64,000 bases of DNA from Aerococcus mictus (GTDB lineage: Bacteria; Bacillota; Bacilli; Lactobacillales; Aerococcaceae), in NCBI RefSeq assembly GCF_003286595.3, contig NZ_CP132985.1, positions 992,001-1,056,000 of the forward strand, given 5' to 3'. Position 1 is the stretch's first letter. Each line of letters opens with the position of its first letter. Positions 51,331 to 60,600 of this stretch are shown here, in pieces. The translations under genes were made by a program, and so were the position numbers. The notes under the pieces are model-generated. The model was not told where the DNA came from. It ran no database searches and was given only the letters and a program-made list of their open reading frames with translations.

Positions 51331-52116
51331 ATGTCACAAGTGACTATGAAACAATTATTAGAAGCAGGGGTTCACTTCGGTCACCAAACCCGTCGTTGGA
51401 ATCCTAAAATGGACCGTTACATTTTTACCGAACGTAATGGCATTTATATTATTGACTTACAACAAACTGTCAAATTATTAGACAAGGCTTACAACGTGGT
51501 TCGTGATATTGCTGCTAATGGTGGTAACATCTTATTTGTTGGAACCAAGAAGCAAGCACAACAAGCCATTGAAGAAGAAGCTTTACGTTGTGGTCAATAC
51601 TACGTTAACCATCGTTGGTTAGGTGGTTTGTTAACTAACTGGGACACCATCCAAAAGAGTATCCAACGCATGCGTGATATTGATCGTATGGAAGAAGACG
51701 GTACTTTTGATGTTCTTCCTAAAAAAGAAGTTTCTGAATTAAATAAAGAACGTGAAAAATTAGAGAACAACCTTGGTGGTATGGCTGATATGCCTAGCTT
51801 ACCAGATGCAATTTTTGTGGTTGATCCACGTAAGGAAGAAATTGCAGTTAACGAAGCTAAGAAATTAAACATTCCAATCATTGCTATGGTCGACACTAAC
51901 TGTGACCCTGATGATATTGACTATGTCATCCCTTCAAACGATGACGCCATTCGTGCAATCCGCCTAATTGCAAGTACTTTAGCTGACGCTGTACTTGAAG
52001 GTAACCAAGGTGAAGATGACGAAGATGCAAGCGAAGAATTAGCAACAGACGAAGATTTAGAAAAAGTTGCTGCCCAATTTGCTAGTGAAAACGAAGAAGC
52101 AGAAGGCCAAGAATAA
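51331..52116 (+). CDS. rpsB: 30S ribosomal protein S2
   Basis: The 261-residue protein has the S2 landmarks [58 protein letters not shown] and PDAIFVVDP. The C-terminal tail is strongly acidic ([18 protein letters not shown]). It is essential for the small subunit head. I place the start at the ATG 51331 after TGGAGG; a longer in-frame start would read through the leader hairpin. Confidence 0.98.
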   Translation: MSQVTMKQLLEAGVHFGHQTRRWNPKMDRYIFTERNGIYIIDLQQTVKLLDKAYNVVRDIAANGGNILFVGTKKQAQQAIEEEALRCGQYYVNHRWLGGLLTNWDTIQKSIQRMRDIDRMEEDGTFDVLPKKEVSELNKEREKLENNLGGMADMPSLPDAIFVVDPRKEEIAVNEAKKLNIPIIAMVDTNCDPDDIDYVIPSNDDAIRAIRLIASTLADAVLEGNQGEDDEDASEELATDEDLEKVAAQFASENEEAEGQE

Positions 52117-52167
52117 TCTAAATCGGTTGCAGTAAAACGCTAAAAATAGTAAGATATAAAAGAGTAG

Positions 52168-52231
52168 ATAGCTATCTTCTTAGGTAACTCAAGCTTCAAG
52201 TAGCTTTTACTTATGAGATAGCTATTTTTTT
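52168..52231 (+). terminator. Terminator or attenuator between rpsB and tsf
   Basis: ATAGCTATCT (52168-52177) pairs with AGATAGCTAT (52216-52225), followed by seven T. Since tsf has no clear promoter of its own, it may allow partial read-through and set the S2:EF-Ts ratio. Confidence 0.75.
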
Positions 52232-52263
52232 GAAATGAATTCACTCTAGGAGGAAAATAAAAT

Positions 52264-53139
52264 ATGGCAATTAGTGCAAAGTTAGTTAAACAATTACGTG
52301 ATCAAACTGGCGTGGGTATGATGGACGCTAAGAAGGCTCTTCAAGAAACTGATGGGGACATCGATAAGGCTGTCGATTACTTACGTGAATCTGGTCAAAT
52401 GAAAGCTGCTAAGAAGGCGGATCGTGTTGCTGCTGAAGGTTTGGCAAAGATTTATATTGAAGGCAATACTGCAGCTATTTTAGAAGTAAATACTGAAACT
52501 GATTTTGCTGCAAAAAATGACAAGTTCACTGAAATTATCGATGAAATTGGACATGCCTTAGTACAATATAAGCCACAAGATATGGAAGAAGCTAAGGAAA
52601 AAGTTGAAATTAACGGCGAATCCTTAGAAGACTACCTTACTCAAAAGACTGCGATTATTGGTGAACGGATTAACTTCCGTCGTTTCACTGTTTTTGAAAA
52701 AACTGATGACCAAGTGTTCGGACAATATGTCCACATGGGTGGGAAAATTGCTACACTTGTTTTAGTCAATAGTTCTGATGACCAATTAGCTTTAAATCTT
52801 GCCTTACATGTTAGTGGGATTGCACCTAAATATGTTAGTGAAGAGCAAATTCCCCAAGAAGAACGTGATCATGAACGTGAAGTCTTGACTGAACAAGCTA
52901 AAAATGAAGGTAAGCCTGAAAAGATTATTGAAAAAATGGTTGAAGGTCGTATGCACAAATTCTATGCTGAAGTTTGCTTAAATGACCAAGACTACTTACT
53001 CGATGACAGCATGACTGTTAAAGAATTATTAGACAAAGAAGATGCTTCTGTAGAAGATTTCCGTCGCTACGCTGTTGGTGAAGGAATTGAAAGAAAAGAA
53101 GAAGATTTCGCAGCTGAAGTTCAAAGTCAAATGCGTTAA
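52264..53139 (+). CDS. tsf: Elongation factor Ts
   Basis: Nucleotide exchange factor for EF-Tu. The 291-residue protein has the UBA-like N-terminus (KLVKQLRDQTGVGMMDAKKA), then LEVNTETDFAAKNDKF, the conserved EF-Ts signature. The C-terminus has the HKFYAEVCLNDQDYLLD region. AGGAGGAAAA lies before the ATG. Order rpsB-tsf-pyrH-frr is the conserved one. Confidence 0.98.
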   Translation: MAISAKLVKQLRDQTGVGMMDAKKALQETDGDIDKAVDYLRESGQMKAAKKADRVAAEGLAKIYIEGNTAAILEVNTETDFAAKNDKFTEIIDEIGHALVQYKPQDMEEAKEKVEINGESLEDYLTQKTAIIGERINFRRFTVFEKTDDQVFGQYVHMGGKIATLVLVNSSDDQLALNLALHVSGIAPKYVSEEQIPQEERDHEREVLTEQAKNEGKPEKIIEKMVEGRMHKFYAEVCLNDQDYLLDDSMTVKELLDKEDASVEDFRRYAVGEGIERKEEDFAAEVQSQMR

Positions 53140-53174
53140 TCATCCAGCAAATACTTTGTTGGAAAATACTAATA

Positions 53175-53198
53175 GGTTGGGTTAAGCCCAGCCTTTTT
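53175..53198 (+). terminator. Intrinsic terminator after tsf
   Basis: GGTTGGGT/GCCCAGCC stem with two G-T pairs, TAA loop and five T. Confidence 0.8.
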
Positions 53199-53221
53199 AT
53201 TAGAAGGTTAAGGAGCGAATC

Positions 53222-53938
53222 ATGTCTACAAAATATAAACGTATCGTTTTAAAATTGAGCGGGGAAGCCCTAGCAGGCGACAATAATTTTGGAATTGACC
53301 CTAAAACAATGAAAAAAATTGCCCAAGAACTCAAGGATGTCTACCAATTAGGGGTTGAAATAGCCATTGTCTGTGGTGGCGGAAATATTTGGCGTGGAAA
53401 AACGGGCGAAGAAATTGGTATGGAACGGGCCCAAGCAGATTATATGGGGATGCTAGCTACGATAATGAATGCCCTAGGCTTGCAAGATGCCTTAGAAAAC
53501 TTAGAAGTGCCTACCCGGGTTCAAACTTCGATCGAGATGCGACAAATTGCTGAACCTTATATTCGTCGCAAAGCCGTGCGCCATTTAGAAAAAGATCGGG
53601 TAGTCATCTTTGCTGGCGGAACAGGGAATCCATATTTTTCCACAGACACAGCTGCTGCTTTACGCGCTGCAGAAATTGAAGCGGACGTTATTTTAATGGC
53701 TAAAAATGGAGTAGACGGTGTTTATACAGCTGATCCAAAAGTCGATCAAAATGCAGAGAAATTCTCAGAGCTTTCTCACACAGAAGTGATTACCAAGGGC
53801 CTACAGGTCATGGATGCAACAGCAAGTTCTTTGAGTATGGATAATGATATTCCGATTGTCGTCTTTAACCTTAACGAGCGTGGAAATATTCGTCGTGTTG
53901 TTGAAGGGGAAGAAATCGGAACAACGGTAAGGGGTTAG
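53222..53938 (+). CDS. pyrH: Uridylate kinase
   Basis: Phosphorylates UMP to UDP. The 238-residue amino acid kinase fold protein has [45 protein letters not shown] and the C-terminal TADPKVD and [18 protein letters not shown]. It lies 4 nt upstream of frr, as in most Firmicutes. AAGGAGCG precedes the ATG. Confidence 0.97.
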   Translation: MSTKYKRIVLKLSGEALAGDNNFGIDPKTMKKIAQELKDVYQLGVEIAIVCGGGNIWRGKTGEEIGMERAQADYMGMLATIMNALGLQDALENLEVPTRVQTSIEMRQIAEPYIRRKAVRHLEKDRVVIFAGGTGNPYFSTDTAAALRAAEIEADVILMAKNGVDGVYTADPKVDQNAEKFSELSHTEVITKGLQVMDATASSLSMDNDIPIVVFNLNERGNIRRVVEGEEIGTTVRG

Positions 53939-53942
53939 GATA

Positions 53943-54503
53943 ATGGATATTAATAACTTGTTTACGGAAACAAAAAACCGTATGAAGAAGAGCGAGCAAT
54001 CATTGCAAAATGAACTCGGCAAGATTCGTGCTGGTGTAGCCAATGCCAGTTTATTGAATGGTATCTACGTCGAATATTATGGGGTTGATACGCCTTTAAA
54101 TCAAATCGCATCAATTACCATTCCAGAGCCAAGAATGTTAATGGTGACACCATATGACCGGAGTGCCTTAGACAATATTGATCGTGCCATTCAAATGTCG
54201 GATATAGGTATAGCTCCTACTAATGATGGGGAAAAAATTCGTTTAGTCATTCCTGCGCTAACTCAGGAGCGTCGTCAAGAATTGTCTAAGTTAGTTGGTC
54301 GTGATTTAGAAGACGCCAAAATTGCAATTCGAAACATTCGTCGTGATGCTAATGATACCATTAAGAAAGCAGAAAAAGACGGAGAAATCACTGAAGACGA
54401 TGCTCGTCGTAATGAAAAAGAAGTCCAAAAAATTACTGATGAAGTAACTGAACGTTTGGAAAAAATTGCTAGCGATAAAGAAGATGAAATTTTAAATAGT
54501 TAA
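53943..54503 (+). CDS. frr: Ribosome recycling factor
   Basis: Splits post-termination ribosomes together with EF-G. The 186-residue protein has the canonical ELGKIRAGVANASLL, IPEPRMLMVTPYDRSALDNI (cited end to end) and IRLVIPALTQERRQELSKL segments of the three-helix bundle. It is the last gene of this operon; the following 250 nt contain a long-loop hairpin and a new promoter. Confidence 0.98.
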   Translation: MDINNLFTETKNRMKKSEQSLQNELGKIRAGVANASLLNGIYVEYYGVDTPLNQIASITIPEPRMLMVTPYDRSALDNIDRAIQMSDIGIAPTNDGEKIRLVIPALTQERRQELSKLVGRDLEDAKIAIRNIRRDANDTIKKAEKDGEITEDDARRNEKEVQKITDEVTERLEKIASDKEDEILNS

Positions 54504-54524
54504 TCCTTACTTATTGCTTGAATT

Positions 54525-54610
54525 AGTGACTTTTTATTCCTTCTTTATATTTTAAAGAGGTGAATATGAAGTCACTTTTTCTTTTATTAAGTCCTATTGT
54601 TAGCGATTAG
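54525..54610 (+). other. Post-frr hairpin enclosing a 14-codon frame
   Basis: AGTGACTT (54525-54532) pairs with AAGTCACT (54569-54576), followed by TTTTTC, resembling a terminator with a 36-nt loop. The loop carries AAAGAGGTGAAT directly before an ATG at 54566 opening MKSLFLLLSPIVSD. Ribosome loading there would compete with the hairpin. The frame may be chance. Confidence 0.3.
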
Positions 54611-54692
54611 AATTCAGCGAGATACTCTTAAGTAATTCTTCCCGCTTTTTTCTCCTTACATGTTAAAATAGGTATTAATTTGAGAAATGAGA

Positions 54693-54722
54693 TTTACAAA
54701 ATTCCTGACTAATCGGTACAAT
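54693..54722 (+). promoter_or_regulatory. Promoter of uppS-cdsA-rseP
   Basis: TTTACA, 18-nt spacer, TACAAT, 33 nt before the uppS start. Confidence 0.65.
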
Positions 54723-54755
54723 ATAACTAGTATTTATATTTGAGGTGGAAACATT

Positions 54756-55496
54756 ATGAACGAAACGCATCCTTTTGATCCTAATTTAGAAATTCCCCAG
54801 CATGTTGCAATTATCATGGATGGTAACGGTCGTTGGGCGAAGGAACGTGGTCTAAAGCGTACTGATGGACACCATGAGGGCCTAAAAGCCATTCGCCGCG
54901 TCGCTGTAGCGGCCAGTCAAATCGGTGTCAAGATATTAACTGTATATGCCTTTTCTACCGAAAATTGGAAACGCCCTCGTAGTGAAGTGTCTTATCTCAT
55001 GAAATTGCCTAATTTAATGGAAGCAGAACTCTTGCCCGAATTGATAGAGAATAATGTTCAGGTTAAAATTATGGGGAATAAAGGCTCAGTGCCTAAATAC
55101 ACTATCCAATCTATTGAAAATGCTATAGATAAGACTAAGGATAACACTGGCTTAATCCTCAATATTGCCTTTAATTATGGGAGTAGAGCTGAGATAGTTG
55201 AGGCGGTAAAGGAAATTGCCGGTGAAGTTAAATCTGGGGATTTAGATCTTGACTCGATAGATGAAGACACGATCAGCCATCATCTCATGACCCAACAACT
55301 TGCACCTTACAATGACCCTGATTTTTTAATTCGCTCGAGTGGGGAAGTCCGGTTAAGTAATTATTTACTTTGGCAATTGGCCTATAGTGAAATGTATTTT
55401 ATTGATACTAAGTGGCCTGATTTTGACAAAAAAATCTTTTTATCATGTATTGGCGAATACCAAAGCCGTCAAAGACGCTATGGGGGCCTAAAATAG
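54756..55496 (+). CDS. uppS: Isoprenyl transferase (undecaprenyl pyrophosphate synthase)
   Basis: Builds the C55 lipid carrier for cell wall synthesis. The 246-residue protein has the cis-prenyltransferase motifs HVAIIMDGNGRWAKERG (Asp22), TVYAFSTENWKRP, NIAFNYGSRAEI, and DFLIRSSGEVRLSNYLLWQLAYSE shown by its ends. GAGGTGG precedes the ATG. A small gap separates it from cdsA. dxr, which follows cdsA in B. subtilis, is missing in this run. Confidence 0.97.
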   Translation: MNETHPFDPNLEIPQHVAIIMDGNGRWAKERGLKRTDGHHEGLKAIRRVAVAASQIGVKILTVYAFSTENWKRPRSEVSYLMKLPNLMEAELLPELIENNVQVKIMGNKGSVPKYTIQSIENAIDKTKDNTGLILNIAFNYGSRAEIVEAVKEIAGEVKSGDLDLDSIDEDTISHHLMTQQLAPYNDPDFLIRSSGEVRLSNYLLWQLAYSEMYFIDTKWPDFDKKIFLSCIGEYQSRQRRYGGLK

Positions 55497-55511
55497 AATG
55501 GATGTATGACT

Positions 55512-56303
55512 ATGAAGACGCGTACGATTACTGCAATTATCGCTTTAGTAATTTTTATACCTTTCTTGCTTATTGGGGGAGGGTATTTTGAAGCTTTAGT
55601 TGTCTTGTTAGGAATCGTTAGTTTGAGTGAATTACTAAAAATGATGAATGTCCCGCTTTTTTCTTTTGAGGGGCTAGTTACCCAGTTGATGATGTTAGTT
55701 GTCTTACTGCCAGACCGGGTCTTATCTTTTGTTCCCCATTCTCTAACGGTAATGGATCTCTTCTATGCTGGAATCATTTTTTTGTTTATAGCCATGGTTT
55801 ATTTTCCTGAACAGATGGATTTTAAGCGCCTATGTGCTTTAGCTGTCTCAGCCGTTTATGTAGGCATTGGTTATCATTATATGATTATGACACGACGGTT
55901 AGGACTTTTTGCTGTCATTTTTGCTTTTGGTATTATATGGTTTAATGACAGTTTTGCTTATCTAGCAGGCGTTCATTTTGGCCGCCATAAGTTAGCGCCT
56001 AAAATATCACCTAATAAAACCATCGAAGGCTCGATAGGTGGGATATTGGCAGGGATCATCTATAGTCTTTGCCTCAATTTTTTTGATGGTAGTTTGAATC
56101 TGCCACTCCTTTCAGTGGTTATCTTGGCGATTGCTCTTTGTCTCTTGGGGCAATTTGGCGACCTCATTGAATCAGCCATTAAACGCTACTTTAAAGTGAA
56201 AGAAAGTGGAAAAATACTACCAGGACACGGAGGCTTACTGGATCGATTTGATAGTCTATTGATTGTTCTGCCAATGTTCCATTATTTAGTGGCATTTTTG
56301 TAG
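55512..56303 (+). CDS. cdsA: Phosphatidate cytidylyltransferase
   Basis: Makes CDP-diacylglycerol from phosphatidic acid and CTP in the membrane. The 263-residue protein has seven or eight membrane helices and the C-terminal signature KRYFKVKESGKILPGHGGLLDRFDS (given by its ends), plus KISPNKTIEGSIGG. I chose the ATG at 55512, 7 nt after GGATG; another ATG 6 nt upstream is too near that site. It lies 12 nt before rseP. Confidence 0.95.
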   Translation: MKTRTITAIIALVIFIPFLLIGGGYFEALVVLLGIVSLSELLKMMNVPLFSFEGLVTQLMMLVVLLPDRVLSFVPHSLTVMDLFYAGIIFLFIAMVYFPEQMDFKRLCALAVSAVYVGIGYHYMIMTRRLGLFAVIFAFGIIWFNDSFAYLAGVHFGRHKLAPKISPNKTIEGSIGGILAGIIYSLCLNFFDGSLNLPLLSVVILAIALCLLGQFGDLIESAIKRYFKVKESGKILPGHGGLLDRFDSLLIVLPMFHYLVAFL

Positions 56304-56315
56304 TAAGGAGTTTCT

Positions 56316-57578
56316 ATGAAAGCAATTATCGTTTTTATTATTATTTTCAGTGTTATCGTGATATTCCATGAATTTGGCCACTTTATCATGGCTAAACGGT
56401 CAGGGATTATGGTTCGTGAGTTTGCTATTGGTATGGGTCCACGTATTTTTCATCATGAAGGAGAAGAAACCACTTATACCCTACGTCTTTTACCAATTGG
56501 TGGCTATGTGCGTATGGCTGGTCTTGAAGATATGGATGAAGTCATCGAACCAGGGCGACAAATTAAAGTCGGTTTTAATGATGATCGAGTGATTGATTTA
56601 ATTTGCTTAGACAGTAATGAGGAAGATATTGAGGCTCTACCATTGGAAGTGATGGATAGTGACTTGTCTGAGGCTATGTATATTCATGGGGTCCCATTTG
56701 GTGAAACTGAATCCAAAAAATATTCTGTTAGTCCAGAAGCCTATATTTTGGAAGAAAATGGTAGCCTAGTGAAAATTGCTCCGCTTGACAAGCAGTTCCA
56801 ATCAGCCCCTTTAATTAACCGCCTGTTAACTAATATCATGGGCCCAATGAATAATTTTATTTTAGGTATCTTAGCCTTTATCCTTATCGCCTTTCTTCAA
56901 GGCGGTGTTTATACCAATGCTCCAATATTAGGGGAGATGGTTGAAAACTCAGCTGCTCAAGAAGCGGGATTAGAAAGCGGAGACCGGGTCATCAAGATTA
57001 ATGATGAGAAGATCGATAGTTTTACTGACATGCAAAAAATTGTCAGTCAACACCCGGGTCAAGAAGTCAATTTTACCGTTGAACGTGACCAAGAGCAAAA
57101 ATCTATCGCTGTTCAAGTGGGAGCGGTCGAAACAGATAAAGGTCAAAAAATCGGGCAAATCGGAGTACGTGCACCTCAAAATAAGTCCTTTGGGGCTAAA
57201 ATCGCTTATGGATTTAAAGCGACTTGGGCGATTGTCGTTGGGATTATTAGCGCAATAGCTTCCATGGTCGTTAATGGTTTTGATATTAATAACTTTGGTG
57301 GTCCGGTTTATATGTACCAGGCGACCTCTCAAACTGTAGAAGTCGGCTTTATTGCTGTGCTACAATTAATGGCTTATCTGACTGTGAATTTAGGCATAGT
57401 GAACCTCCTGCCTTTCCCAGCCCTTGATGGGGGTAAGGCCTTTCTCAATATTATTGAAGCCATACGGGGGAAAGCTTTAAGTGTACGGACAGAGGGAATT
57501 ATTAATTTGATTGGTTTTGTCTTATTAATGGTCTTAATGATTGCCGTGACCTGGAACGATATCTTACGATTATTTTAA
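56316..57578 (+). CDS. rseP: Site-2 protease RseP/RasP
   Basis: Intramembrane zinc metalloprotease that cleaves signal peptides and anti-sigma factors. The 420-residue protein has the zinc motif HEFGH (His18, Glu19, His22), a PDZ domain (about residues 205-275, AAQEAGLESGDRVIKINDEKI), and the third zinc ligand region NLLPFPALDGGKA. An insertion of about 90 residues between the first two helices is acidic. AAGGAG precedes the ATG. In B. subtilis proS follows; here polC follows directly. Confidence 0.95.
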   Translation: MKAIIVFIIIFSVIVIFHEFGHFIMAKRSGIMVREFAIGMGPRIFHHEGEETTYTLRLLPIGGYVRMAGLEDMDEVIEPGRQIKVGFNDDRVIDLICLDSNEEDIEALPLEVMDSDLSEAMYIHGVPFGETESKKYSVSPEAYILEENGSLVKIAPLDKQFQSAPLINRLLTNIMGPMNNFILGILAFILIAFLQGGVYTNAPILGEMVENSAAQEAGLESGDRVIKINDEKIDSFTDMQKIVSQHPGQEVNFTVERDQEQKSIAVQVGAVETDKGQKIGQIGVRAPQNKSFGAKIAYGFKATWAIVVGIISAIASMVVNGFDINNFGGPVYMYQATSQTVEVGFIAVLQLMAYLTVNLGIVNLLPFPALDGGKAFLNIIEAIRGKALSVRTEGIINLIGFVLLMVLMIAVTWNDILRLF

Positions 57579-57586
57579 ATAAAAAG

Positions 57587-57616
57587 AGAAGCCCTTTTGA
57601 GGGTTTCTTTATTTTG
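57587..57616 (+). terminator. Probable terminator after rseP
   Basis: GAAGCCC/GGGTTTC stem (one G-T), TTTTGA loop, then TTTATTTT. polC starts 14 nt later, so some read-through is likely. Confidence 0.6.
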
Positions 57617-57629
57617 AAGGGAGAATGAA

Positions 57630-60600
57630 ATGCTTTCTAACGAAGAGATGTTTCAAACTTTACTTAGGCAAATGCATTGGCAGAGTGATGATGAAAATAT
57701 TAAGCAGGGGTCTATTGAAGAGGTGATTGTTCACCAAGTCTCTCGCTGCTATCAATTCAATATTCGTTTCCCAGAACGCTTACCTTTTTCTGCTTATCAA
57801 CTTTTTTATGCCCAACTAACCAATACTTTTCAAGCCATAGCCAAAGTAAAATTGAAAGTTATTATCAGTCAAGTAAGTACAGCTAGTGACCAAGAAGTGA
57901 GTGCTTATTGGCCAGTGATTTTGGAATGCTTGAATTTGTCAGATGGCATGGCTCAACAAGTTTTATATGCTAATCCTCCTAAAATTAACCAGGGGAAGAT
58001 GTTCCTTTATGTAGAAAATGACCCCATTCGCGAATATGTTGAAACTAACTACGTTCAGGCGATCCTGGATTGCTATCAGCGCCACGGCTTCGATAAGCTA
58101 AGTCTGAAGGTTATTGTTGATCAAGCTAAAGCGAATGAGCGGCAAGAGCAATACCAGTCTAGACGTCAAGCGCTAGAGAAGGAAGAACAAGAAAAAGCCA
58201 AGCTTGTCCAGGAGCGTAGTGAGCAAGCCCCTTCAAATGCTAAGCAAGTTAAATCTCCAGATCAAATTCGAATCGGTCGGTCTATTCCTAGTGACCAAGT
58301 TCAAATGATGAAAAGCTATACTGAAGAGCAGCGTCGTGCTGTAATGGAGGGTGTTGTTTTTGATGTTGAGATACGGGAATTAAGAACCGGGCGCTGTATT
58401 CTTGTCTTAAAAATGTCAGATTATACCTCGGCCTTTATTGTACAAAAATTCTCTAATAGTGACGCAGATATTGCCATCTTCAATAGTATCAAGGAAGGTA
58501 TGTGGCTACGTGTTCGAGGTGATATCCAAATGGATGACCGCTTTGCTAGAGACCTCGTTGTTAATGCACGTGACCTGGAAGCCATTGAAAAGGAACCACG
58601 TCAAGATACCATGCCAGAAGATCAAAAACGTGTAGAGCTTCACTTACACACGAATATGAGTGCCCTGGATGCTACGAATTCTGTGACAGATTTTGTCAAG
58701 CAGGCGGCCGCATGGGGGCACAAAGCTATTGCTGTTACTGACCATGGTAATGTCCAGGCTTTTCCTGAAGCTAGTCAAGCAGCTAAAGACACTGGAGTCA
58801 AGCTGATTTATGGTATGGAATCCTATGTCGTTGATGATGGTGTTCCCATTGCCTATAATCCCGGCCACGTTGAATTAGAAAATGCGACTTATGTTATTTT
58901 TGACGTGGAAACGACCGGTTTATCGGCAGTTTATAACACGATTATTGAAATTGGTGCGGTAAAAATGCATAAAGGCAATGTGGTCGGAGAGTTTTCTGAG
59001 TTCTTAAACCCAGGCCATCACTTATCTAGTTTTACCACCGAATTGACAGGCATTACCGACAGTATGGTAGCTAATGCCCGTCCTGAACCCGAAGTGATGC
59101 AGGATTTCTTGGACTTCTGTCAAGGAACGATTTTAGTCGCCCATAACGCGAGTTTTGACGTTGGCTTTATTGATGCTGCCTATCAAAGAAATGGCTTACC
59201 TACCATAGAAAATCCAGTGATTGATACCTTGGAATTAGCTCGCTACCTTTACCCACATTTGAAATCCTTCCGTTTAAACACCTTGTCTAAGCATTTTAAC
59301 GTCTCTCTAGAACATCACCACCGGGCGATTTACGATGCGACTTCAACGGGTGCTTTGGTGTGGATTTTTGTTAAGGAAGCCAAAGAATCTCATGATATGG
59401 TTTACCATGATCAGTTGAACCGTGATATAGGTCAAGGAGATGCCTATAAAAAGGGACGCCCCTTCCATGCGACCATCTTAGCCAAAAATCAAAAGGGGCT
59501 TAAGGACTTATTTAAATTAGTGAGTGCCTCTAATGTTGACTATTTTCACCGGGTTCCGCGTATTCCTCGCTCGCTCCTAAAGGAACACCGTGAGCATCTA
59601 TTGATTGGTTCCGCTTGTTCAGAAGGAGAAGTCTTTACTGCTGCCATGCAGAAAGGAAAGGAAACCGCTAAGAAATTTGCTGAGTTTTACGATTACCTCG
59701 AAATTCAACCCAAAGCATCTTATGAGCCTCTTTTACGTAATCAAGATATTATCAATAATGAGGCTTTAGAAAATATCATTAACGATTTAGTGGACATTGG
59801 TGATGAACTTGGTATTCCAGTGGTAGCGACAGGAGATGCGCATTATCTTAATCCCGAAGATAAGATTTACCGGGAAATTTTGATCAATTCAATAAAATCT
59901 AACCGCTCTAAATATTTTCCTAGAGCCCATTTCAGAACGACCAAAGAAATGCTCGATGATTTTGCCTTTTTAGGCGAAGAGAAAGCCTTTGAATTAGTAG
60001 TCACTAATTCTAATGCCATAGCTGATACCATTGAATTTGTGGAACCTATTCACGATAAGTTGTATACCCCCCATATCGATGGTGCTGAAGAGTCCATTCG
60101 TAATGATGCTTTTACTAAGGCTCATGAAATTTACGGTGAGAATTTACCTGAACTGATTGAAGAAAGATTAGAACGGGAATTGGACAGTATTATTGGTAAC
60201 GGTTTTGCGGTGATCTATTACATTGCGCAAAAGTTAGTGTGGAAATCGAATGAGGATGGCTATATTGTTGGTTCTCGGGGGTCAGTAGGCTCTTCCTTTG
60301 CTGCCACCATGTTAGGTATCACTGAAGTTAATCCTCTTCCACCACACTATGTCTGCCTGAACTGCCATTACAGCCATTTCTATACCCATGGCGAAATTGG
60401 ATCTGGTTTTGACTTAGAAGATAAGGATTGTCCCGAATGTGGTCAGCCATTGTCTAAGGATGGTCATGATATTCCGTTTGAAACCTTCTTAGGTTTTAAT
60501 GGGGACAAGGTACCTGATATCGACCTTAACTTCTCCGGAGAATATCAAGCTCAAGCCCACAACTATACTAAGGTCCTTTTTGGGGAGGACCACGTTTATA

